From Alphaproteobacteria bacterium UBA7488 (GTDB lineage Bacteria; Pseudomonadota; Alphaproteobacteria; CAAHEQ01; UBA3637), in NCBI GenBank assembly GCA_002477185.1, contig DLOI01000007.1, positions 13,879 through 25,673 on the forward strand: a stretch of 11,795 bases of DNA, written 5' to 3'. The notes beneath the pieces were generated by a model. That model searched no databases. It was given only the letters and a program-made list of their open reading frames with translations, and was not told the DNA's origin. Numbering within the stretch: position 1 is the stretch's first letter; the number at the start of each line of letters is the position of its first letter. Below, piece by piece: positions 1 to 4,861 of the stretch. The translations under genes were made by a program, and so were the position numbers.

Positions 1-257
1 TTAACGCACCGTTACAAGGCGGCGCGGCAGACATCATTAAAATGGCAATGGTTAAGGTTGCAAAAGATTTAAAAAGCACCGACTTGGATGCAACATTATT
101 GTTGCAAGTTCATGACGAACTCATTTTTGAAGTTGCAGATAAAGATGTAGAAGCGGCCAAAGTTATCATCAAAAATGCAATGGAAAACGTTGTTAAATTG
201 GATGTCCCGTTAATAGCCGAAGTCGGTGTCGGTCATAATTGGAAAGATGCGCATTAA
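1..257 (+). CDS. polA: DNA polymerase I, C-terminal end (partial)
   Basis: This is the last 84 or so residues of a family A DNA polymerase; the 5' part lies outside the window. The frame is open from base 3 and begins NAPLQGGAADIIKMAM, the conserved O-helix-distal segment of bacterial Pol I. It continues to QVHDELIFEV, which is motif C of the palm domain with the catalytic HDE triplet, and ends a few residues after the GVGHNW signature typical of the Pol I C-terminus. The enzyme fills gaps in repair and removes Okazaki primers in the cytoplasm. The stop is TAA at 255-257, and a strong terminator follows at 336-363. The identification is very secure. Whether the upstream part has the 5'-3' and 3'-5' exonuclease domains cannot be seen. 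Confidence 0.96.
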   Translation, partial: NAPLQGGAADIIKMAMVKVAKDLKSTDLDATLLLQVHDELIFEVADKDVEAAKVIIKNAMENVVKLDVPLIAEVGVGHNWKDAH

Positions 258-335
258 TTTAAGAAACACGGGCTAACTGTCTTTATAAACTAATGGGTAT
301 TGCTTCCCATAAATATGCAAAAGATTACTAAATTA

Positions 336-363
336 AAAAGCTTCCGAAGAGGAAGCTTTTTTT
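336..363. terminator. Bidirectional intrinsic terminator between polA and the small-gene cluster
   Basis: A perfect 10-bp stem (AAAAGCTTCC / GGAAGCTTTT) with a 5-nt loop is followed by seven T on the plus strand. It has five T on the minus strand. It can end polA from the left and the converging small-protein genes from the right. Confidence 0.9.
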
Positions 364-408
364 ATGTGCCTTTTATGAACAAAACACAGAGTATAGGGTA
401 TAAATAAC

Positions 409-681
409 TTATAAACCGCGTTCAAACTGCCTCTTTTTAAAACCGTGGACCCTACTTTTTAATTTTGTTTGCTGCATATCCTCACGAATGGAAGCAATTG
501 TCAAAACAGATACACTGAGCATAAGATAAATGAGGTGTTTATCCAACTTTTCTTGATAAATTTTTGCCTGTTGTTCATTTTGTGTGTTTACCGCTTTATT
601 ACTATAATCATAAGCATAATATATAGGAATGAATGTTGATAAACCAATCATACCCAAAAGTGTTTTTTGAAATTTTCCCAT
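409..681 (-). CDS. Small two-helix membrane protein, unknown function
   Basis: A 90-aa protein of no family I recognise. Two hydrophobic segments are visible, at about residues 7-24 (LLGMIGLSTFIPIYYAY) and 50-64 (LIYLMLSVSVLTIAS). A polar, glutamine-rich linker (about 28-48) separates them, and the C-terminus is strongly basic (KLKSRVHGFKKRQFERGL). The start is well supported: an ideal Shine-Dalgarno AAGGAGG lies 8 nt before the ATG. It is the last gene of a minus-strand cluster of three small membrane-protein genes, 62 bp after its neighbour, and ends before the shared terminator at 336-363. Its topology resembles the two upstream genes, but it lacks their shared N-terminal motif, so common descent is not shown. 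That it is a gene is likely; any role would be guesswork. Confidence 0.75.
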   Translation of the reverse strand: MGKFQKTLLGMIGLSTFIPIYYAYDYSNKAVNTQNEQQAKIYQEKLDKHLIYLMLSVSVLTIASIREDMQQTKLKSRVHGFKKRQFERGL

Positions 682-743
682 TTTTACGACCTCCTTATTA
701 TTTAATTTAAAAGATTAAATATCAAAAATAAAAACAAATCGTT

Positions 744-1049
744 TTAACAATCGTGTTCACGTTTTTGTTCCATTATTTTTTGAATAATCTTGTCAGCGTT
801 AGAGGATTTCCCTACCTCTTTTTTAAAGGAATCAATGCCAAGTGTCAAAATAACTAATGCTGAGATGGTCGGAACAACCCAAGCTACTTCAGCCGCTCTG
901 TTTCGCACAGTTGGCACTTTATCCATCGTTTGAGCTGTTTGAGACATTTGGGTATGATTTATCTGCACTTTAGGTGTCTCACCATTCACCGGCAATGCTA
1001 TAGCAGCTATGGCACACAACGCACGTACATTTTTATTGATTTTTGACAT
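744..1049 (-). CDS. Small membrane protein, paralogue of the broken gene upstream
   Basis: A 101-aa protein of unknown function. The N-terminus (MSKINKNVRALCAIAAIALPV) looks like a signal peptide or short first membrane segment. A polar glutamine/threonine-rich stretch (about 23-50) follows, then a second hydrophobic segment at about 55-73 (VAWVVPTISALVILTLGI) and a charged, lysine-rich tail ending in cysteine. The Shine-Dalgarno AAAGGAA sits 4 nt before the ATG. The upstream interrupted gene at 1075-1347 shares the MSxIN, VRAxC and IAxPV-x-GE features in the same order and a second membrane segment at a similar place, so the two look like a tandem duplication. The gap between them is only 25 bp, consistent with one transcript from the promoter at 1391-1419. 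Coding status is probable; function is unknown. Confidence 0.72.
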   Translation of the reverse strand: MSKINKNVRALCAIAAIALPVNGETPKVQINHTQMSQTAQTMDKVPTVRNRAAEVAWVVPTISALVILTLGIDSFKKEVGKSSNADKIIQKIMEQKREHDC

Positions 1050-1074
1050 TGTCTTCCTTTCAAAGATTTAATAA

Positions 1075-1347
1075 CTATTCTCTTGTCTTTGCATTTTTCA
1101 CTGAATTAATTTCAACTTTTCGGCTCATTTTATAATCATAGACACAACTTCCCACCACTAAAAACGGCAACGCATAAGCGGTATATGCCAAAATTTTTGA
1201 TATAATTTAAGAATTTTCCGAAACATAACGCTGTAATTTTGTCGGTTCATCTCCTTTTTGAAGTTCTCCGTATATAACGGGAGCTATTAATGCCGCTGCA
1301 ATACAAAAAGCGCGTACTTCCTTGTTATTAAAGTTAATGTTCGACAT
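1075..1347 (-). pseudogene. Paralogue of the 744-1049 gene interrupted by one in-frame TAA
   Basis: From the ATG at 1345-1347 (or the ATG just before it at 1348-1350) the frame reads MSNINFNNKEVRAFC, an alanine/isoleucine-rich hydrophobic stretch, then PVIYGELQKG. It stops at TAA 1207-1209 after about 46 residues. Without that stop the same frame stays open another 43 codons to TAG 1075-1077, giving a good second membrane segment (KILAYTAYALPFLVVGSCVY) and a charged tail (DYKMSRKVEIN). The whole thing, about 90 codons, matches the layout of the intact 101-aa neighbour. The plain reading is a gene with one recent nonsense change and no other decay. Other options are a functional 46-aa short form, or two proteins, but the second half has no ATG or ribosome site near its start. 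A sequencing error is possible. Confidence 0.65.
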
Positions 1348-1371
1348 CATCTCATTCTTTTTTTATAAATC

Positions 1372-1388
1372 AAACCCCTCTAGGGTTT
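1372..1388. repeat. Dyad AAACCC-N5-GGGTTT at the start of the small-gene transcript
   Basis: A perfect 6-bp inverted repeat with a 5-nt spacer lies just downstream of the predicted -10 box (1391-1396, minus strand), about where transcription would begin. It could be an operator or a short 5' hairpin. As a terminator for the HAD gene it would be poor, since no proper T run follows. Confidence 0.45.
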
Positions 1389-1390
1389 AT

Positions 1391-1419
1391 TCTATACTTT
1401 AAAATAAAAATTAATTCAA
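1391..1419 (-). promoter_or_regulatory. Sigma70-type promoter of the small-membrane-protein cluster
   Basis: On the minus strand TTGAAT (1414-1419) and TATAGA (1391-1396) are spaced by exactly 17 bp. It lies between the HAD gene's stop and the first small gene, so the cluster need not depend on HAD read-through. Confidence 0.55.
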
Positions 1420-1441
1420 GCCAATATTGGAAAACTGCTTT

Positions 1442-2113
1442 TTAAAGGCATTCTTTTTTCAACATACGTTTGACATCCAACATATTATCAGCAATTTGAG
1501 TGGCGCCCAACTCATGTATCTCATCAATCATTCTCTCTTTTAACGAGCCATGATGTTCCACAAACGGTATAATTTCCATATGCGCGTTTATCGCGGCCTG
1601 AACACCGGCAACGGCATCATCAATAACGATGCATTGCGATGGTTCATAGCCCATATGCGCTGCGGCATATAAAAATAAATCTGGAGCGGGTTTCCCGCGT
1701 TCAACCATATCGGCCGAAAAAATATTTTCTTTATCAAAAAATTTTCCAATATGCAAAATATTTATTTTTTCAAATGTATTTTTAACCGAATCGCCCGTCG
1801 CAATACACTGGCAACCATCATAAGTTTCAAATAAAGGCAAAATACCGGACGTCAAAGTAATTTGTGCCCGTTTTTTATGCAAAGAATCGCCGCAATAATC
1901 AATTAATTCTTGAACATCGACATTCAAGCCGAACTCGTCCTTCACTCGTTCAAATTTAGTTTTGTTACTAACTCCGGCAAACATTTCATACCAAAACTCA
2001 TAAGGATAATCCAAATGGTAGCAATGCTTAAAAAAATCAGCCCAAGCTCCAACCCAAAGCGGTTCAGTATTTGATATAACGCCGTCAAAATCCCAAATTA
2101 TTAATTTTTTCAT
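1442..2113 (-). CDS. HAD-superfamily hydrolase (phosphatase/phosphoglucomutase-like)
   Basis: A 223-aa haloacid dehalogenase-type enzyme, about the family's usual length, presumably cytoplasmic. All four HAD motifs are visible. Motif I is DFDGV at residues 8-12, with D8 the nucleophile and D10 the acid/base. Motif II is T106 in CIATGDS. Motif III is K141 in GKPAPD. Motif IV is the acidic pair D165-D166 in VIDDAVAG. The helical region at about 15-85 is the C1-type cap, as in beta-phosphoglucomutase and phosphoglycolate phosphatase relatives. GKPAPDLF and the VIDD-AVAGVQAA end are typical of that subgroup. The substrate cannot be deduced; a small sugar phosphate is the usual one. The Shine-Dalgarno TAAGGA precedes the ATG. 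It is separated from the upstream hydrolase gene by about 157 bp, where I see no further gene. Confidence 0.9.
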   Translation of the reverse strand: MKKLIIWDFDGVISNTEPLWVGAWADFFKHCYHLDYPYEFWYEMFAGVSNKTKFERVKDEFGLNVDVQELIDYCGDSLHKKRAQITLTSGILPLFETYDGCQCIATGDSVKNTFEKINILHIGKFFDKENIFSADMVERGKPAPDLFLYAAAHMGYEPSQCIVIDDAVAGVQAAINAHMEIIPFVEHHGSLKERMIDEIHELGATQIADNMLDVKRMLKKECL

Positions 2114-2270
2114 TTGATAATCCTTATTTTTATTGCTTATTTTTCCCCTTCACAAAACACATAAAGAACATACGGAATGTTTGACTAAGCAATTTGTTAT
2201 GCTTCAGCTTTTTTAGGGGAATAAAAATACAATGGGGGAATGATTCATTTTAAGGAACAATAAATGTACT

Positions 2271-2969
2271 TTAATAATCATCTAAGATTTCAGGTTTTTT
2301 AACTTTTTTAAGGGTTTTCTTGGGGCGCCTTGATTTCAAATCGGGAACCATTGTCGTGATAATGTCATGCACTTCTTTAAGCTGATTGCCATATAAATGG
2401 TCAGCTGACGGAATTAAACGATACTCTACATGTACAAATCTGTGGCCGGCCAATTGTTCTGCCAACATTTCAACCGAAGTTTCTGACACAATTGTGTCTT
2501 TGCCACCTTGAATAATTAACCCCGAAGCCGGACAAGGAGATAAGAAATCAAATGCATATAAGTTTGTAGGCGGAGATACAAAAACAAACCCGCTGACTTC
2601 CGGACGGCGCATGAGAACTTGAGCAGCAATCCACGCACCGAAAGAATAACCGGCAATCCAACAAACATTCGTTTCAGAATCCATATTTTGCAAATAATCC
2701 AACGCAACAATGGCATCCGCCAACTCACCGACACCTGTTCCATCAATTTCACCTTGGGAATTCCCAACGCCCCGATAATTAAATCGCAAAACCGAAAAGC
2801 CCATATTCACAAAAGCTTGAAAAATCGTATAAGTTACCCGATTGTTCATCGTTCCGCCTTGAGCCGGATGTGGATGTAACACTAAAACCAAAGGAGCTCG
2901 AGGATTTTCGGATTTATGGAAACGTCCTTCCAATCTTCCGACAGGACCGTTGAAAAAAACCTCAGTCAT
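2271..2969 (-). CDS. Alpha/beta hydrolase, COG2945-like
   Basis: A 232-aa serine hydrolase of the alpha/beta fold. The N-terminal strand leads to LHPHPAQGGTMNNRV (31-45), with the oxyanion-side HPHP motif of the COG2945 family. NYRGVGNSQG follows at 64-73. The nucleophile elbow is GYSFGAW with S109, the acid is probably D158 in QGGKDTIV, and the histidine is H191 in SADHLY, so the triad is complete. The last 20 residues form a lysine/arginine-rich tail (RRPKKTLKKVKK) beyond the fold, which is less usual and might bind nucleic acid or membrane. There is no signal peptide, so it is likely cytoplasmic. The physiological ester is unknown. The start is supported by AAAAGGAG 7 nt before the ATG and by the promoter at 3022-3050, divergent from the tRNA gene. 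Confidence 0.9.
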   Translation of the reverse strand: MTEVFFNGPVGRLEGRFHKSENPRAPLVLVLHPHPAQGGTMNNRVTYTIFQAFVNMGFSVLRFNYRGVGNSQGEIDGTGVGELADAIVALDYLQNMDSETNVCWIAGYSFGAWIAAQVLMRRPEVSGFVFVSPPTNLYAFDFLSPCPASGLIIQGGKDTIVSETSVEMLAEQLAGHRFVHVEYRLIPSADHLYGNQLKEVHDIITTMVPDLKSRRPKKTLKKVKKPEILDDY

Positions 2970-3021
2970 ACAAAAACTCCTTTTAAGTTATTAAAAAATA
3001 ATCAAAACGTTTATTTTATGC

Positions 3022-3050
3022 AGTTTATCGCATTTTTTTATCAAAATCAA
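3022..3050 (-). promoter_or_regulatory. Promoter of the alpha/beta hydrolase gene
   Basis: Minus strand TTGATT (3045-3050), 17-bp spacer, TAAACT (3022-3027). The spacing is ideal and it sits about 50 bp before the start codon. Confidence 0.5.
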
Positions 3051-3061
3051 TATTTTTTTTG

Positions 3062-3090
3062 TTGACATTTAAGATGTTTCGGGTTATATA
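3062..3090 (+). promoter_or_regulatory. Consensus promoter of tRNA-Met
   Basis: A perfect TTGACA (3062-3067), 17-bp spacer and TATATA (3085-3090). Transcription would start around 3097, some 8 nt before the mature tRNA. It is the best promoter match in the window, as expected for a tRNA gene. Confidence 0.85.
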
Positions 3091-3104
3091 TGTATTCGCC
3101 CAAT

Positions 3105-3180
3105 GGCGGAATAGCTCAGTTGGTAGAGCGGTGGAATCATAATCCATGTGTCGGGGGTTCGATCCCCTCTTCCGCTACCA
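3105..3180 (+). tRNA. tRNA-Met (CAT), elongator type
   Basis: A 76-nt cloverleaf can be folded by eye. The acceptor is GGCGGAA against TTCCGCT, with a G-U first pair. The D stem is GCTC/GAGC. The anticodon stem GTGGA/TCCAT carries loop ATCATAA with anticodon CAT at 3138-3140. The T arm is GGGGG-TTCGATC-CCCTC, followed by discriminator A and an encoded CCA (3178-3180). The anticodon arm GGAATCATAATCC and the GGCGG start match alphaproteobacterial elongator tRNA-Met. The initiator form would have a C1-A72 mismatch and three G-C pairs in the anticodon stem, which are absent. A CAT anticodon could also be tRNA-Ile2 after lysidine modification, but the arm sequence argues for Met. Confidence 0.95.
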
Positions 3181-3183
3181 TTT

Positions 3184-3223
3184 AAAAACTCTTAAGATTT
3201 ATACTTAAGAGTTTTTATTTTTT
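3184..3223 (+). terminator. Intrinsic terminator of tRNA-Met
   Basis: A perfect 13-bp stem (AAAAACTCTTAAG / CTTAAGAGTTTTT) with a 7-nt loop begins three bases after the tRNA. T-rich sequence follows (TTTTTATTTTTT). Confidence 0.9.
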
Positions 3224-3232
3224 CAAAGTATA

Positions 3233-3244
3233 GGAATCATAATC
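3233..3244 (+). repeat. 12-bp copy of the tRNA-Met anticodon arm
   Basis: GGAATCATAATC here is identical to bases 3133-3144 inside the tRNA, exactly 100 bp away, and the following bases also resemble each other (CATGTGTC versus TATATACTC). It may be the end of an old tRNA-targeted integration or a decayed partial tRNA duplication. No other tRNA arm is recognisable around it, so chance cannot be excluded. Confidence 0.4.
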
Positions 3245-3294
3245 TATATACTCAAGAACCTTACTTAAATTTCCTTTCGACTAAAAAAAGCCCC

Positions 3295-3325
3295 GATTTT
3301 CGAAAAAGTATTTATAACGAAAATC
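3295..3325. repeat. Inverted repeat GATTTTCG-N15-CGAAAATC upstream of the membrane-ferritin promoter
   Basis: A perfect 8-bp dyad. Its 15-nt centre holds AAAAAGTATTTA (3303-3314), which recurs exactly at 3375-3386 over the start region of the next gene's promoter. The paired 12-mers look like operator sites. No T run follows either arm, so it is not a terminator. Confidence 0.45.
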
Positions 3326-3348
3326 TTTCAAGCATCACAAACTCCAAG

Positions 3349-3377
3349 TTTACCCTCCCCTTTTTTAAGAGTATAAA
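3349..3377 (+). promoter_or_regulatory. Likely promoter of the membrane-ferritin gene
   Basis: TTTACC (3349-3354), 17-bp spacer, TATAAA (3372-3377). Three AGTAT motifs (starting at 3370, 3379 and 3387) overlap the -10 and the start region, a plausible place for a metal-responsive regulator. Confidence 0.5.
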
Positions 3378-3410
3378 AAGTATTTAAGTATACCTTGAAA
3401 AAGAGCTTTG

Positions 3411-3438
3411 TTTTGACCCATTAATAATTAAGTCAAAA
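3411..3438 (+). promoter_or_regulatory. Leader hairpin next to the ribosome site of the membrane-ferritin gene
   Basis: TTTTGAC (3411-3417) and GTCAAAA (3432-3438) form a perfect 7-bp inverted repeat with a 14-nt AT-rich loop. The second arm runs into the Shine-Dalgarno AAGGAAG, so the hairpin could affect translation. It could instead be a DNA operator. Confidence 0.4.
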
Positions 3439-3449
3439 AGGAAGCAAAA

Positions 3450-4337
3450 ATGAAACAAACAAAAATCTGTTCAAACGCTGCAACAAAAAGAATGCTGCAA
3501 TTTCAAAAAGATGAAATTACAAGTTCGATTATTTATACGCGATTTGCTAAACGTATGAAAGATTTTAAAAATCGCAAAATACTATTGCAAATTGCAAATG
3601 ATGAAAAAAAACATGCTCAAATATGGAAAAATTATACGGGTCAAGAAGTTCGCCCTAACCGTTTCAAAATCATGTGGTATTTATTTTTGACATACGTTTT
3701 AGGGTATACTTTTATCGTAAAGCTATTGGAAAATGAAGAATATAGCGGTGCCAGAGGATTGGGAATCGTTAAACAAGAAATCCCCGAAGTTGTACATATC
3801 ATTGAACAAGAAGAAAAACACGAACGTTTATTAATGAATATGCTCAATGAAGAACGCTTAAATTATGTCGGAGCCATGGTATTAGGGTTAAATGATGCCT
3901 TGGTCGAATTAACAGGCACCATAGCAGGATTGACTTTTGTGTTGGTTCACACAAAACTTATCGCATTGGCGGGAATTGTAACGGGAATAGCTGCGACCTT
4001 ATCAATGGCCGCGTCAAATTATTTAGCAGAGCGCGCCAATAAAAATCCGCATGCGCTTAAGGCATGTATTTATACCGGAATAGCTTATATCATTACGGTT
4101 GTCTTGTTGGTTCTGCCATACTTATTTTTTCCGGATAAAATGTACTTGGCTGCGCTTTGTACCATGATATTAATCGTAATCGGAATTATTTTTTTCTTTA
4201 ATTACTATATTGCAATTGTGCGTTCCGAAGCGTTTTGGCCACGTTTTTTGGAAATGGCAACCATCAGTTTATCCGTAGCCCTTATATCATTTTTGATTGG
4301 GTTGCTGGCGAAACTGTGCTTTAATTTAGATGTTTGA
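3450..4337 (+). CDS. Rubrerythrin-VIT1/CCC1 fusion, MbfA-like iron/manganese exporter
   Basis: A 295-aa inner-membrane protein with two domains. Residues 10-130 form a ferritin-like four-helix domain with the di-iron ligands of rubrerythrins: E22, ExxH at E52-H55, and E119/E121-H124 in EQEEKHE. Residues 138-290 form a VIT1/CCC1 transporter domain with about five membrane helices (roughly 140-166, 170-190, 206-227, 232-256, 270-289). The first carries GLNDALVELTG, with the conserved D149 and E153, and the second ends MAASNYLAERAN, as in VIT1. The layout matches MbfA of Bradyrhizobium and Agrobacterium, which senses or binds iron in the cytoplasm and exports it during iron excess. The start has AAGGAAG 7 nt upstream. 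The upstream 220 bp holds a promoter and repeats suggesting metal control. It appears monocistronic. Substrate Fe versus Mn cannot be told. Confidence 0.9.
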   Translation: MKQTKICSNAATKRMLQFQKDEITSSIIYTRFAKRMKDFKNRKILLQIANDEKKHAQIWKNYTGQEVRPNRFKIMWYLFLTYVLGYTFIVKLLENEEYSGARGLGIVKQEIPEVVHIIEQEEKHERLLMNMLNEERLNYVGAMVLGLNDALVELTGTIAGLTFVLVHTKLIALAGIVTGIAATLSMAASNYLAERANKNPHALKACIYTGIAYIITVVLLVLPYLFFPDKMYLAALCTMILIVIGIIFFFNYYIAIVRSEAFWPRFLEMATISLSVALISFLIGLLAKLCFNLDV

Positions 4338-4356
4338 TGTATAAAGTTTAAGAAGC

Positions 4357-4386
4357 ACGGCGGTCAAAATATTAATCAACCGCCGT
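4357..4386. terminator. Possible terminator after the membrane-ferritin gene
   Basis: An 8-bp GC-rich perfect stem (ACGGCGGT / ACCGCCGT) with a 14-nt loop lies 19 bp after the stop codon. It lacks a T run on either strand, so it may only stabilise the mRNA end. Confidence 0.45.
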
Positions 4387-4451
4387 TAGAAATAAATACC
4401 AACAATTAACAAAACACTCTTTAAAAGTTCTTTATCCGGACAGAAAAATTA

Positions 4452-4724
4452 TTACCGTCCTTGATTTTGCCTTGTTAATTCAATCTTATAAAGTTTTCCC
4501 CATTCGTCATATAATTCTTGTTTTTCTTTGACTGCGCGTGCTTTTGCTTGCACTTCTTCCAAAGATTTAGCATTCAAAATTTCCTTCAAAGAAACACTTT
4601 GTGGTGCAGAATCATCTAAGTATCTACCTACCCATTCGCTACCGGCATCCAATGCTTGGTGCAATCTTGCAAAATCTGGATAAGCTGCTTTGGCACGTTC
4701 TACAAATTTTTTTGGATATTGCAT
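4452..4724 (-). CDS. Small soluble helical protein, unknown
   Basis: A 90-aa protein that I do not recognise. It has no signal peptide or membrane segment. It is rich in charged residues, alanine and leucine, and should be almost entirely helical. The segment KSLEEVQAKARAVKEKQELYDEWGKLY (about 53-79) could form a coiled coil or amphipathic helix. Two tryptophans (W31, W75) and aromatic residues near them suggest a packed core, not a disordered peptide. The gene is well supported: an ideal Shine-Dalgarno AGGAGG 7 nt before the ATG and a sigma70 promoter at 4761-4789. It stands alone between two terminator-like hairpins, so it is its own transcription unit. Function unknown. Confidence 0.8.
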   Translation of the reverse strand: MQYPKKFVERAKAAYPDFARLHQALDAGSEWVGRYLDDSAPQSVSLKEILNAKSLEEVQAKARAVKEKQELYDEWGKLYKIELTRQNQGR

Positions 4725-4760
4725 AATGTTACCTCCTGTTTATTCTTTTTATCCCAATAT

Positions 4761-4789
4761 AGGATACCTCTTAAATCTATATTAGTCAA
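4761..4789 (-). promoter_or_regulatory. Promoter of the 90-aa gene
   Basis: Minus strand TTGACT (4784-4789), 17-bp spacer, TATCCT (4761-4766). It lies about 40 bp before the start codon and just after the terminator of the upstream operon. Confidence 0.7.
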
Positions 4790-4812
4790 GTAAAAAAGTA
4801 TATTTGTCGAAC

Positions 4813-4843
4813 AAAAAAAAGCTCTCCGTTAAGAGAGCTTTTT
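4813..4843 (-). terminator. Intrinsic terminator of the glycosyltransferase operon
   Basis: An 11-bp stem (AAAAAGCTCTC / GAGAGCTTTTT) with a 6-nt loop. On the minus strand eight T follow the hairpin. It begins 18 bp after the stop codon at 4862. Confidence 0.9.
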
Positions 4844-4861
4844 CATTCCTTTAGAACTACC

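Noticed and set aside
2114..2270. Possible small RNA or short peptide between the HAD and hydrolase genes
   Set aside because: Only weak inverted repeats and an 11-codon frame without a ribosome site were seen; no promoter-terminator pair.
2516..2767. 83-aa open frame on the minus strand inside the alpha/beta hydrolase gene
   Set aside because: It overlaps a well-supported hydrolase with a full catalytic triad in another frame, and has no ribosome site or family features.
3295..3449. Manganese (yybP-ykoY) riboswitch before the membrane-ferritin gene
   Set aside because: The conserved riboswitch core was not visible; only simple dyads and repeats are present.
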